From: Anaerolineae bacterium
GTDB taxonomy: Bacteria > Chloroflexota > Anaerolineae > UBA4142 > SHND01
Assembly (NCBI GenBank): GCA_020851635.1
Contig: JADZCJ010000088.1
Span: 1-41,883 of the forward strand
DNA: 41,883 nucleotides
Direction: 5' to 3'
Shown here: positions 15,043-24,085 of the stretch, in pieces
Layout of the letters: each line of letters begins with the position of its first letter
Position numbering within the stretch: position 1 is the stretch's first letter
Program-made: the position numbers and the translations under genes
Notes under the pieces: generated by a model
Database searches by the model: none
What the model was told of the DNA's origin: nothing
What the model saw: only the letters and a program-made list of their open reading frames with translations

Positions 15043-16794
15043 CTATGCGCCGGTCTTTTCTCTGGCAACGTCGCGCAGCATTTCTCTGGCGCTGGCGCGG
15101 GTGCTGTCGGTGACGGAACCAAGCATCCCGGCGAGTTCTTCGATGCGTTTTTTGTCTCGCAGAATTTCTGCTTGGGTCGTGGTGCGGTCGCCAACGATAA
15201 CTTTGCGGATATGGAAATGGGCGTCACCATACGAGGCGATTTGCGGCAGGTGAGTGATGCAAATGACCTGATGGGCATTCTGTCCCGAACCGTTTTTGGA
15301 AACGCCAAGACCCCACAATTTTTTCCCAACCACACCGCCAATACGTCCGCCAATGCCCTGGTCTATTTCATCAAAAATGAGCGTCGGCGTGCGGTCTGCC
15401 GCGCCCAGCACCGCTTTGAGGGCGAGCATCATGCGCGACGTTTCACCGCCCGACGCGATTTTGGCGAGTGGTTTGAGCGGTTCGCCCGGATTGGGCGAAA
15501 CAAGAAATTCCACCTTGTCAATGCCGCTGCTTTCAAAAGAATACCGTTTGTCACCAACGCTTAGCCCGTGGGGGTCCTCGACGCGATTGAGCGCGACGCC
15601 GAACCGGGCTTTTTGCATCCCCAAATCCTGCAGCTGCGCCTCGATTTCGCGCGCGAGCGTATCCGCCGCTGAATGACGCGCGGCAGAAAGTTTTTCGGCG
15701 AGCGCGCCCGCTTCGCCCACAAGCCGGGCTTCGGATTCTTGTAGCTCCTTGATGCGTTCTTCGGCGTTCGAGACGACGTCCAGTTCCGCTTGCGAGGTCT
15801 TGCCAAACTCGATGATCTGTTCGATGGTTTCGCCGTATTTGCGTTTAAGCCGAAAGAGCAGGTCGAGCCGGTCTTCGATCTGTTCGAGACGTTTTGGATT
15901 AAATTCGATCCTGTCTCGGTAATCTCGAAGCGTGCGGGCAAGATCATCCATCAAGGCGACGGTATTCTCGGCTTGCTCGAGCGTGGTCTTGATTTCGGGG
16001 TCGTATTTTTCCAGCCCGCGTACCGCCTGAATCGCCTGATTGAGCAAATCGAGCGCGCCCTCTTCGTCCTCGCCGCTGCCATACAGCGCGTTGTATGCCT
16101 CATCCGAGAGCGTGGCGCGCGATTCGGCGTGGGCGAGCAGATCGCGTTCGGTCTTGAGCTCTTGTTCCTCCCCCAACTTTAGCTTGGCGTCATTGATTTC
16201 TTGCAGGATGAATTCAAGACGGTCAATCTTGCGCGCGGTCTCGCGCGCATCTTTTTGCAGCTCGCGCAGCTCTTGGCGCACTTTGCGCAGCTGGCGCACA
16301 TGTCGCGCTACCTGGGCGCGTTCCTCCCACAAGTTCCCGTAGCGGTCCAGCAAGTCAACGTGCTCTTTCGGACGCAGCAGCGATAGATGTTCGCTCTGTC
16401 CGTGAATGTCCACCAGTTTGTCGCCGATCTGGGAAAGCACCGTCCCCGTCACCGCGCGCCCATTCACGCGCCCGGTGGCGCGTCCCGCGCGATGCAGCTC
16501 GCGCGCAAGGATGAGCGAATCATCTTCGAGCGTGATACCATTCTCTTCCAACAGCGCGCCCAGCAGCTCTTTGGCGATGCTGTTCAGAACAAAGATGCCT
16601 TCCACACGCGTTTCATCCGCGCCCGCGCGAATCAATTCGCTCTGCGCGCGCCCGCCCAGCAACAACCCCAGGGCATCGAGGATGATTGATTTGCCCGCGC
16701 CCGTTTCCCCGGTGAGCACGTTAAAGCCCGGGTCGAATTTCAATTTCAATTCATCAATGATGGCGAGATTAGAAATAGTGATTTCGGCGAGCAT
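15043..16794 (-). CDS. recN: DNA repair protein RecN
   Basis: A 583-residue SMC-like ATPase with Walker A GETGAGKS (29-36), a long coiled-coil middle (about 150-370), the ABC signature IASGGETSRMMLALK and Walker B TLIFDEIDQGIGG. RecN bridges DNA ends during double-strand-break repair by recombination. Length and order are typical. It ends 12 bases from the convergent mevalonate kinase stop, leaving no room for a separate terminator. Its start codon lies only 11 bases from the GAGACGCAA repeat, so the promoter must lie within or beyond the repeat. Confidence 0.96.
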   Translation of the reverse strand: MLAEITISNLAIIDELKLKFDPGFNVLTGETGAGKSIILDALGLLLGGRAQSELIRAGADETRVEGIFVLNSIAKELLGALLEENGITLEDDSLILARELHRAGRATGRVNGRAVTGTVLSQIGDKLVDIHGQSEHLSLLRPKEHVDLLDRYGNLWEERAQVARHVRQLRKVRQELRELQKDARETARKIDRLEFILQEINDAKLKLGEEQELKTERDLLAHAESRATLSDEAYNALYGSGEDEEGALDLLNQAIQAVRGLEKYDPEIKTTLEQAENTVALMDDLARTLRDYRDRIEFNPKRLEQIEDRLDLLFRLKRKYGETIEQIIEFGKTSQAELDVVSNAEERIKELQESEARLVGEAGALAEKLSAARHSAADTLAREIEAQLQDLGMQKARFGVALNRVEDPHGLSVGDKRYSFESSGIDKVEFLVSPNPGEPLKPLAKIASGGETSRMMLALKAVLGAADRTPTLIFDEIDQGIGGRIGGVVGKKLWGLGVSKNGSGQNAHQVICITHLPQIASYGDAHFHIRKVIVGDRTTTQAEILRDKKRIEELAGMLGSVTDSTRASAREMLRDVAREKTGA

Positions 16795-16804
16795 GCCCGG
16801 TCCC

Positions 16805-16919
16805 CGTAGAGACGCAATATTTTGCGTCTCCTATACCTGCGTCTCGACCTGCGTCTTCAATACCTGCGTCTCGATCTGCGTCTTCTCTACCTGCATCTCG
16901 ACCTGCGTCTCGACCTGAC
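16805..16919. repeat. Palindromic GAGACGCAA repeat with tandem expansion, copy 2
   Basis: It opens CGTAGAGACGCAA-TATT-TTGCGTCTC like copy 1, then runs as about eight imperfect copies of ACCTGCGTCTCG and shorter variants (GCGTCTTC, GCATCTCG). It fills the whole gap between the zinc-finger gene stop and the recN start. The palindrome head is the same as in copy 1 but the tandem unit differs (ACCTGCGTCTCG against TCTCGATTGCG), which suggests independent expansion of each copy. Confidence 0.85.
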
Positions 16920-16920
16920 A

Positions 16921-17457
16921 TCAGCTGCGAAGACGCGCATAGACGGTGCTGGCAGCCAGCGCCGCATAGATCCAAAAACCAATATTGATAAACACACGGG
17001 CGAGAATGTCGAACCGTCCTGCCAGGAGCAAGGGAAGGACAGGGACCGACAGCGCGGCGAGCGCACCAAGCACAACCGCCCCCGCCGCAACGAGAGCGAG
17101 ATAGCGCCCGCGCCGTTTCGAGATGAGACGGCGAATGACTTCCGAGATGACCGCTCCGGCAAACGGTCCGGCAAAAATCGCCACCAGCCAAAAGCCAATC
17201 AGCGAGATAATGAACCCGCCGACTCCGCCCAGAATGAATGCGATGACTGCGGCGACGCCATAATCCAGCGACGTCGCGGTGTAATACCCCTGGCGCTGTT
17301 CTCCGAGACATTCCTTACAGCGATAACCGACGGGGGTGCGTTGGACACACTTGATGCACACCGGGCGACCGCAGCGATTGCATTTCAGATAGGTCTCGGT
17401 TTCGGGATGATTGACACAAAAGGTCTTGGTTTGTGGAGTTTCAGTAGCAATAGTCAT
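16921..17457 (-). CDS. B-box-type zinc-finger membrane protein
   Basis: A 178-residue protein. The N-terminal zinc ribbon has ordered Cys/His ligands (CVNHPETETYLKCNRCG, then VCIKC and YRCKEC, residues about 14-50). Four hydrophobic segments follow (about 68-90, 92-112, 122-145 and 150-172). Proteins of this make-up are common and uncharacterised in Chloroflexota and Actinobacteria. The zinc domain may bind protein or nucleic acid at the cytoplasmic face. The upstream region holds a small palindrome. Confidence 0.78.
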   Translation of the reverse strand: MTIATETPQTKTFCVNHPETETYLKCNRCGRPVCIKCVQRTPVGYRCKECLGEQRQGYYTATSLDYGVAAVIAFILGGVGGFIISLIGFWLVAIFAGPFAGAVISEVIRRLISKRRGRYLALVAAGAVVLGALAALSVPVLPLLLAGRFDILARVFINIGFWIYAALAASTVYARLRS

Positions 17458-17486
17458 TTTTCAATTCCAATAGAACATGTATTCGG

Positions 17487-17501
17487 GTGATATTTTATCA
17501 C
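17487..17501. promoter_or_regulatory. Palindrome upstream of the zinc-finger membrane gene
   Basis: GTGATA-TTT-TATCAC lies 30 bases upstream of the ATG at 17457. On the minus strand it contains GATAAAAT, which could be a -10 element, so the palindrome could be an operator. No convincing -35 was found. Confidence 0.35.
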
Positions 17502-17568
17502 ACATTACACGGGAGCGACCGATAATTTTGCGCGTCAAGAACATATAGTGCGCGAGCGCGCCGCTAGC

Positions 17569-18387
17569 TTACGGGAGTGGACGCAAGACCACGAATGCCC
17601 AGCCCGCAACAACAAGATAGGGACCGTACGGAATCGCCATAAAAGCCGAATAGCCGCGACGGCGCACAACTTGCAAGAGAATCGCAGCGAGCGCGCCGGC
17701 CCCGCCCAATAAAATGGCATAGATCAAGACATACAAGACCGCAGGGACGCCGACCAGCGCCCCCAGCAAGCCCGCCAGTTTCACATCTCCCATCCCAAAC
17801 GCGACGGTGTTGATTTTGTTGGTCCGGTTGCGATTGAGCCAGCGGAGAAACAATATCCCCAAGAGATAAATCCCATACGTCAAGCTATACCCAATTGCCG
17901 CGCCCAAAAGTGAAACCAGGATGAGACGCAGATTCAAACTGTCGAGCGCGACTCTATTCGGAGCGAGCAAAATCGGGCTGAACAGGAGCGCGAGCGCGGT
18001 CGCGGGCAGGACGACGACGTTGAGAATCAGTTTGTGCTCTATATCAATCACCGCGATGAGCAGCAGGATCGCCGTAAAGAGGCAGAGGGCAGCGAGCAAG
18101 AGACCCATCGGATAGCGGGCGGCGAGATAGGCAAAGAGCGCGGCAGTGGCAATTTCGACAATGGGCGCGCGCAAGCGCAGGGGCGCACTGCATTGGTGAC
18201 ATTTGTCGCGACGCAAAACAAAACTCGCGATGCCGCATTGTTCGAGTGGGCTGCGCCGCGAGTCGCAATAGGGGCAGCGGGGCGTCTCGAAAAACGAACG
18301 GCGCAGAGGCGGCGGCAGGTTGTCTGCCGCGCGATTGATCAAGATGCCGACCGCCAGACCGATGAGCGCAACAAGTAGCGAGAGCAT
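17569..18387 (-). CDS. Prepilin peptidase (type IV leader peptidase family)
   Basis: A 272-residue polytopic membrane protein. The N-terminal DiS_P_DiS-type domain carries two CxxC pairs (CPYC and CHQC). The membrane peptidase domain has the catalytic GMGDVK motif (GxGDxK) about residue 197 and a second acidic position in the loop after IDIEHKL. It cleaves, and in some systems methylates, prepilin-like proteins for type IV pili or type II secretion. No pilin genes lie in the window. It diverges from the membrane protein at 18448. Confidence 0.9.
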   Translation of the reverse strand: MLSLLVALIGLAVGILINRAADNLPPPLRRSFFETPRCPYCDSRRSPLEQCGIASFVLRRDKCHQCSAPLRLRAPIVEIATAALFAYLAARYPMGLLLAALCLFTAILLLIAVIDIEHKLILNVVVLPATALALLFSPILLAPNRVALDSLNLRLILVSLLGAAIGYSLTYGIYLLGILFLRWLNRNRTNKINTVAFGMGDVKLAGLLGALVGVPAVLYVLIYAILLGGAGALAAILLQVVRRRGYSAFMAIPYGPYLVVAGWAFVVLRPLP

Positions 18388-18447
18388 GTATTGAGGTGCC
18401 GGGCAAGTGCGTTTATTTTTTTCTGCTTTTTATTGTATGATGATTTT

Positions 18448-19290
18448 ATGCTTTCTTCGGACAAACGCGCCGGTCGGCGCCTGCCGCTCGAACAACTGAG
18501 TCTGCTCGTCGGGATGAACGTGTTGGGGCTGACACTCTCGCTCCTGCTCGTGCTTCCCGAACGACTCGTTCAGCTTGGATTTCTCGGGACCGATGCCTCG
18601 ATTGTGCTTTCGGGACCCTGGCTCTTTGCGGGTCTCTTGAGCGTCATGACCGCCGCGGGCGTGGAATCAATCATGCGGGCGCATCCCCGCGTGCACCTTT
18701 CCGAGACTCCTTATACCGCGATTCTCTGGATTCTGCCATGCATTATCGTGACGGGCACGGCGCTCACCCTGCCGCTCTTGCGCGACTCGGCGCAAATTGC
18801 GTTCCTCACCATCATCGGGTCTGGCGTTTTGCTCACGCTCGTCGTGCTGGGCGAGTATCTGACGGTGGACTTGCAGGACCCGGCGTATGCGTTTGCGCGG
18901 CTCGGTTTGAATCTGGCGGTCTATCTCGCCGCGTTGGGTCTCTTTCAAGCGATCTATTCCTTCAAGCTGCGCAGTCTGCAGTCGGGTTCGCTCACTTTGG
19001 TTGTGACCGCGCTGCTCGCATTGGAACTGCTGCGCGCGAGCGAATCGGATGTGCGACGCACGTGGATCTATGCCGCCGTCGTCGGGGTGGGTCTTGCCGA
19101 GTCCATCTGGGCAATAAACTATTGGAATCTCGACTCGTTTGTCGGCGCGGTCGTGCTCTTGTTGATTTTTTATTCTCTCACGGGTCTTGCCCAACAATAT
19201 CTGTTTGGCAAATTGAATTGGCGCACCATTCTGGAATTTGTGATTGTTGCCGGACTCGTCGGAGTGTTGATGGTGCGACGACTTGGCTGA
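18448..19290 (+). CDS. Polytopic membrane protein (DUF5656-like), function unknown
   Basis: 280 residues from ATG 18448, with about eight hydrophobic segments and short charged loops; an in-frame ATG 57 bases upstream would add an unlikely extension. No catalytic motif is seen. It resembles conserved Chloroflexota membrane proteins that I recall as DUF5656, but that link is tentative. TATTGTATGAT just upstream could serve as a -10 region and leaves almost no leader. Confidence 0.7.
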   Translation: MLSSDKRAGRRLPLEQLSLLVGMNVLGLTLSLLLVLPERLVQLGFLGTDASIVLSGPWLFAGLLSVMTAAGVESIMRAHPRVHLSETPYTAILWILPCIIVTGTALTLPLLRDSAQIAFLTIIGSGVLLTLVVLGEYLTVDLQDPAYAFARLGLNLAVYLAALGLFQAIYSFKLRSLQSGSLTLVVTALLALELLRASESDVRRTWIYAAVVGVGLAESIWAINYWNLDSFVGAVVLLLIFYSLTGLAQQYLFGKLNWRTILEFVIVAGLVGVLMVRRLG

Positions 19291-19297
19291 GGCAGCG

Positions 19298-20242
19298 CTA
19301 ATTCCACAGCGTCAAAGAGAGCGCCGCACAAATAATAATCACCGCGCCGACGATTTGCAGAGGTTCAAGGACTTGGCCAAATACAATAAACCCGGCAATC
19401 CCTGCAACAATCGGTTCGATGGTCGCAATTACGCTCGCCACCCCGGCGGGCACTGTCACAAGCCCCGCGTTATATAGAGCATAAGACCCCAACGTCGGAC
19501 CCAAACACAACCCCAGCAGCGCGAGCCAGGCGGCTGGCTCGCGATAGAGCGCCTCGGTCCCCAACGCGCCAAAACCTGGAATATCTACAAATTGAAGCGG
19601 CAGCAAGAACAGCGTTCCAAAGATGAGCGAGTATGTGACGGTCGTCCAGGGGGAAGCGCGCGTAGAGAGATATTTCGAAAAAATCGTAAACAGCGCGTAT
19701 GTGAAACCCGACGCCGCCGCGACCAGCACCCCGATGCCGTTCAATTGTAATGTGCCCGGGTCATATGCGCGCGCGACGAGAGCACAGCCAATAAACGCGG
19801 CAATGACCGCGCCGATCTTGCGCGCGGTGAGCGGCTCGCCCCACAAACGCCACGCAAATAACGTGACATAGACGGGCGCTGTATACAACAACACCGAAGC
19901 GGTCGCGACATTGGTGAGAATCACCGCTTCGGCGTTGAGCACATAGAAAAACGCGACGCCGAAAAAACCAAAAAGGACATAAAGACGAATGAGATGGCGC
20001 GGGAGTCTCAGCGCGTCCCGTTTGTAAAACAGCAGCCCGACGACGAGGATGAGGGTTGCAATCGCGGCGCGCAAAAAACCGATCGAGAGCGCCGACATGC
20101 CAAAATCAAAGTGGAGGATGGCAAAGAAAATGCCAATGGTCCCCCACATGCACGCCGCGGCGAGAATAAACGCATAGCCGGCGCGCGGGGTGGCGTCTGC
20201 TGTTTTATGCTCGATGTTGGCGCGCGGTGCAGCGTTGGTCAT
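19298..20242 (-). CDS. EamA/DMT-family transporter
   Basis: A 314-residue protein with ten hydrophobic segments arranged as two EamA repeats. Repeat one opens with AYAFILAAACMWGTIGIFFA and repeat two with GIGVLVAAASGFTYALFTIF. DMT proteins of this type export amino acids or other metabolites. It starts 18 bases after the ornithine-cyclodeaminase-family gene stop, so it is probably the last gene of the hydantoinase operon and may export its product or a side product. Confidence 0.87.
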   Translation of the reverse strand: MTNAAPRANIEHKTADATPRAGYAFILAAACMWGTIGIFFAILHFDFGMSALSIGFLRAAIATLILVVGLLFYKRDALRLPRHLIRLYVLFGFFGVAFFYVLNAEAVILTNVATASVLLYTAPVYVTLFAWRLWGEPLTARKIGAVIAAFIGCALVARAYDPGTLQLNGIGVLVAAASGFTYALFTIFSKYLSTRASPWTTVTYSLIFGTLFLLPLQFVDIPGFGALGTEALYREPAAWLALLGLCLGPTLGSYALYNAGLVTVPAGVASVIATIEPIVAGIAGFIVFGQVLEPLQIVGAVIIICAALSLTLWN

Positions 20243-20260
20243 TGAATTCCGGGTTCCTGC

Positions 20261-21262
20261 TCATCCCAGCTCGACGTCCGCGCCGAGATTCTGCGCTTCC
20301 GCCCGGCTGAGGATCGCTTGAGCGATGGCGGCATCCTGGACGGCGTTGCCGACGGACTTGAAAAAGGTGATTTCGGCTGCCGTGGTGCGCCCCGATTTCG
20401 CGCCACCGCTGATTTCGCCGAGCTCTGCGTAAATGTCAGATTCTGAAATGATGCCCTGCTCCATCGGGATCAGCAGGTCGCCCGCTTCCGCCAATGCGCC
20501 GCTGTACGCATCCACGACGATCTTGGCACAGCGCTTGATAAAGTCCGAATCCACCTCACGACGGTCGTGGGCAAAGGTCCCGACCGCGTTGACGTGCGCG
20601 CCGGGTTTTACATCGTTGCCGTCAAAGAGCGGCGTAGCTGACGTGGTGGCGCAGTAAATAATATCAGCTTGTCGAACCGCTCCTGCAATATTTTCGGGCG
20701 TGCTTGCGAGGACGCGAATATCAAAAGGAACATCTCCCGTGCCGCGCAATTCTCGTGCGAGCGTTTCCGCCTTGGACTGGGTGCGGCTGAACAGATATAT
20801 GGTTTCGAGCGGACGCGCCGCAGAGATCGCTTGAATCGCAGTGCGTCCCTGTACACCCGCGCCCAGGACGACGCCCACACGCGCGTCGGGACGGGCGAGA
20901 AAATCGGTCGCGGCGCCCGCTCCGGCGGCGGTGCGAAGCGCGGTGAGCGAGCTGCCCTCGATGAGCGCGAGCGGGCGTCCCGTTGCCGCATCCAGCGCGA
21001 TGACGACCGCGTGAATCAGCGGCAGACCGCGCTTGGGATTGTCGTAATGCACCCCGACGATCTTGACCGCGAGCGCCTCGCTCTTTTGCAAATACGCAGG
21101 CATATAGAGTGTGATGCCGTTGTGTTTTTCGATCGGGATATTCAGACGCAGCGGAACAATGGTCTCGTTGGCAGACAGCTGGGCAAACGCCTCTTTCATG
21201 ACTTGAATGGCGTCCCGCATCGAGATTGACCGTTCAACATCTGCGCGCGTGAGGATTCGCAT
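20261..21262 (-). CDS. Ornithine cyclodeaminase / mu-crystallin family dehydrogenase
   Basis: About 333 residues from ATG 21262, which has GGAG upstream. A Rossmann NAD(P) site GVVLGAGVQGRTAI lies mid-protein. LVFSRTQ-like LFSRTQSKAE is the second nucleotide strand, and the N-terminal substrate region contains PLRLNIP and KIVGVHYDNP. Members include ornithine cyclodeaminase, alanine dehydrogenase and ketimine reductases; the exact reaction cannot be told. It lies between the M20 amidohydrolase (stop 37 bases upstream) and the exporter, suggesting it handles an amino or imino acid released by them. Confidence 0.88.
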   Translation of the reverse strand: MRILTRADVERSISMRDAIQVMKEAFAQLSANETIVPLRLNIPIEKHNGITLYMPAYLQKSEALAVKIVGVHYDNPKRGLPLIHAVVIALDAATGRPLALIEGSSLTALRTAAGAGAATDFLARPDARVGVVLGAGVQGRTAIQAISAARPLETIYLFSRTQSKAETLARELRGTGDVPFDIRVLASTPENIAGAVRQADIIYCATTSATPLFDGNDVKPGAHVNAVGTFAHDRREVDSDFIKRCAKIVVDAYSGALAEAGDLLIPMEQGIISESDIYAELGEISGGAKSGRTTAAEITFFKSVGNAVQDAAIAQAILSRAEAQNLGADVELG

Positions 21263-21298
21263 AGATCGCTCCGAAAACAAAAACAAGAATAAATGGTA

Positions 21299-22591
21299 TC
21301 AATCGGACAGTTTGTCCAATTCGACAAGACTCTTGACCAGGACCTCAGCCCCGCAGCCAATTTCGTCGCTTGACGAGAACTCGCGCGGGTCGTGGCTGAT
21401 GCCGCCGCGACTGGGAATAAACAACATGCCGGTCGGCGCCACACGCGCAATGTGCGCGGCGTCGTGACCTGCCCCGCTGGGGAGATAGAGCGCGTCAATC
21501 CCCCGCGCGACACAGGCGCGCTCGATCGCTCCGATCACCGTGTCGGAAAAAGTGACGGGAGTTTCATCCGTCAATGTGGTGAGCTCGATGCCGACGGCGC
21601 GCCGCGCGGCAATGGCGCGGATGCTTTCCGTTATCGTTTCTGTATAGACGCGTTTGGCAGCCGCGTCCGCGCTGCGAATGTCCACGCGCAACTCGACGCG
21701 CCCAGGGATCACGTTCATGACATTCGGCTCGTTCTGAATGACCCCCACGGTGGCAACGACCTTGCGCGTATCAGACTGCGCGGCAAGCGTTTCGACAGCG
21801 AGTATCATTTCCGCGGCGGCGGCGAGTGCGTCATGCCGCAAATCCATGGGCGTTGTGCCCGAATGATTGGATTCGCCCGCAATCTCGAGATGCAATCGTG
21901 TGGGCGCGGCGACCGCAGTCACAATGCCGATGGGCTTGCCTGCCCTTTCGAGCACCGGACCCTGTTCGATGTGCAGCTCGACAAACGCGCGCACGGACGA
22001 CCAGTCGAAACGCGAATTTTCAATGTCTTTTTCTGTCTCGCGCAAGGCGGTGCGCTCGGTGGCGATGCGGCTGTTGGTTTCCCATCCCTCGAGTTCCTGA
22101 ACGGCGCGCGCCAGGAGGACCTTGGAACGGTCACGCGCAAAAAGCTCTTGCTTTGAAATCGGCAAGCCCGCCATAACGCGACTGCCAAACCCATAGCCCG
22201 CGCCAAACCGCGAGGACTCTTCCATGACGAAATTAATGACCTTGAGCGTACAGTTCAGACCGCCTTGTTTGTGCAGCACGCGCGCACATTCCACCGCGGC
22301 AAGCATCCCAACAATGCCATCGTATTTGCCTGCATTTACAACAGTGTCAATATGCGAGCCGCAGGCAAGAGTCGGCGCGCCGGGTCTGTTTCCGGGGAGC
22401 GTGCCGATCAGATTGCCGACCGGATCGCGCTCTGGTTCCAGCCCTGCCTCTTGCATCCATCCGCGCAGTAACGCCCTGCCGGCCATATCCTCACGCGTAA
22501 AGGCGAGCCGCGAGACGCCGCCCTGCACGGTGCGTCCGATCTCAGAGAGCTGCTCGATTTGTCGAGCGAGGCACGCGGGGGAGGGTGTCAT
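21299..22591 (-). CDS. Zn-dependent M20 amidohydrolase (carbamoylase / allantoate amidohydrolase type)
   Basis: A 430-residue M20-family enzyme. Metal ligands are visible: His 80 (CGSHIDT), Asp 91 (KYDG), Glu 124/125 (VMEESSRF), His 207 (ELHIEQG) and His 400 (GISHDPREF). Family members with the HIEQGPVLE signature are N-carbamoyl-L-amino acid hydrolases, beta-ureidopropionases, allantoate amidohydrolases and ureidoglycolate hydrolases. All remove a carbamoyl or ureido group with release of ammonia and CO2. Its start overlaps the stop of the hydantoinase gene by 4 bases, so the two are translationally coupled and probably act in sequence. Confidence 0.9.
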   Translation of the reverse strand: MTPSPACLARQIEQLSEIGRTVQGGVSRLAFTREDMAGRALLRGWMQEAGLEPERDPVGNLIGTLPGNRPGAPTLACGSHIDTVVNAGKYDGIVGMLAAVECARVLHKQGGLNCTLKVINFVMEESSRFGAGYGFGSRVMAGLPISKQELFARDRSKVLLARAVQELEGWETNSRIATERTALRETEKDIENSRFDWSSVRAFVELHIEQGPVLERAGKPIGIVTAVAAPTRLHLEIAGESNHSGTTPMDLRHDALAAAAEMILAVETLAAQSDTRKVVATVGVIQNEPNVMNVIPGRVELRVDIRSADAAAKRVYTETITESIRAIAARRAVGIELTTLTDETPVTFSDTVIGAIERACVARGIDALYLPSGAGHDAAHIARVAPTGMLFIPSRGGISHDPREFSSSDEIGCGAEVLVKSLVELDKLSD

Positions 22592-23958
22592 TTGTATAGA
22601 TGTGAGGTGTCGGTCGCAAGAAAACGCGCGCCGCGTTCGGGGTTGACGAGGGTGTTGTTTTCGACAAGGACCCGCCCGCGCTGCATGGTCAGATCAACCC
22701 CCCCCTTTACCGTTTGACCTTCGTAAAGTGTAAAACCCGCCTTGGAATGTTGATTGTCTCGAGAAATGGTCCAGGTGCGGTTCGGGTCAAATATCACAAG
22801 GTCTGCATCAGCATCGGCTTGAATCGTTCCTTTGCGCGGATACAGTCCAAAAATCCTGGCAGGGGTTTCGCTCATGGCGGCGACTAATGTGGCAAGCGAG
22901 ACGCGTTTCATGTTGACGCCGTAATGGTAACACACCGGCAGCATAGTTTCGATATGCGGAGCGCCATACTGCGACTCGAAAAAGTCGGGCAGTTTTTCTT
23001 TGGGCGCGTGGTCACTGCCGATGGTGGTGATGACGCCCTCGGCAAGCCCTTGCCACATGGCGGCATTATCATGCGCGGAGCGGAGCGGGGGACCGATTTT
23101 GGCGACCGAGCCGAGTCGCTGGGTGGTTTCATCCGTCAAGACGAGATAATGGGGACAGGTCTCGCCGATGACGCGCCACCCGTTCTGTTTGGCGCGTCGG
23201 AGTGGTTCCAGATTTTCGGCCGCGCTGTTGTGGACGATATAGACGGCACAATCCATGACGCGCGCGATCGAAATGGCGCGATTGGTAGCTTCAGCTTCGA
23301 GGAGCGCGGGGCGCATGGCGGTAAACATTTTTTTGGAATCAAGTTCGGCGCGATTATATTTGTCTTCCAGGTAATCCGTCGCCAGACCGTTTTCGCAGTG
23401 AACGCTCACCAGACCGCGCGCCTGCCCGACGACATCCATGAGCGCCGTCATCCAATAATCGTCGGTCATCCATTTGAGTTTGGCATAGGTCATGAATACC
23501 TTGAACGATGTGACGCCCAGTCCAAACGCGGCAGACACGTCCCCAATCTGATTGGCGACGTCAAACAGTCCGGCGTGCACGCCAAAATCCAAAACCGAGT
23601 TTTTGCTCCCATCGTCAATAAATGCTTTGAGCGTGGGCAGCAGCGCTTGTCCCGGACGGACATAGGCATAATGAATCATGGTGGTGACACCACCAAACGC
23701 CGCGGTGACGGACGTGTCGTATTTGTCGTCGAGATAAATCGGGTGCACGTGCGCGTCAATAATGCCGGGGAAAATGTATTTACCCGCAGCGTCAATCCTC
23801 CGGGTCGCGGGAGTGATTGACTGCGCAAAATCCGCATCCTCCGGCGTGATAACGGCGGCGATTTTTTCACCGCGAATGCCCACGTCCGCGCGCACGATTT
23901 TGCCGTCTGTGACGACGACGCCATTCCGGATCAGAATATCAAAGGGTTTGTCTGGCAT
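22588..23958 (-). CDS. Dihydropyrimidinase / hydantoinase-family cyclic amidohydrolase
   Basis: A 456-residue amidohydrolase. The binuclear metal site is complete: His 70 and His 72 (DAHVH), Lys 153 (SFKVFMTY, the carboxylated lysine), His 187 (VHCENG), His 243 (IVHNSA) and Asp 316 (GSDHAPK). ETCPHYL and KIGPPLR are typical of the dihydropyrimidinase branch. The enzyme opens cyclic imides such as hydantoins, dihydropyrimidines or allantoin to carbamoyl acids, which the downstream M20 enzyme would then cleave. It is the first gene of a four-gene operon and diverges from the CBS protein gene. Confidence 0.9.
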   Translation of the reverse strand: MPDKPFDILIRNGVVVTDGKIVRADVGIRGEKIAAVITPEDADFAQSITPATRRIDAAGKYIFPGIIDAHVHPIYLDDKYDTSVTAAFGGVTTMIHYAYVRPGQALLPTLKAFIDDGSKNSVLDFGVHAGLFDVANQIGDVSAAFGLGVTSFKVFMTYAKLKWMTDDYWMTALMDVVGQARGLVSVHCENGLATDYLEDKYNRAELDSKKMFTAMRPALLEAEATNRAISIARVMDCAVYIVHNSAAENLEPLRRAKQNGWRVIGETCPHYLVLTDETTQRLGSVAKIGPPLRSAHDNAAMWQGLAEGVITTIGSDHAPKEKLPDFFESQYGAPHIETMLPVCYHYGVNMKRVSLATLVAAMSETPARIFGLYPRKGTIQADADADLVIFDPNRTWTISRDNQHSKAGFTLYEGQTVKGGVDLTMQRGRVLVENNTLVNPERGARFLATDTSHLYK

Positions 23959-23960
23959 GG

Positions 23961-23990
23961 TTGTTTCTGGCTTGCTTGTTGTGGTATGAT
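23961..23990 (+). promoter_or_regulatory. Possible promoter of the CBS-pair gene
   Basis: TTGTTT (23961-23966), an 18-base spacer and TATGAT (23985-23990), about 95 bases before the ATG at 24086. The -10 is good and the -35 weak. The -35 overlaps the first codons of the divergent hydantoinase gene region. Confidence 0.4.
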
Positions 23991-24085
23991 ACGCTCATAA
24001 CGCATTGCGTTATATCGCGAGAGATCAAAAGACGAAAGACAGGTGGGGACAGATAACCAAATTTGTCCTACAGGGAGAAAACAAC

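Noticed and set aside
16805-16919. Possible CRISPR array
   Set aside because: Same reasons: short imperfect tandem units and no spacers.
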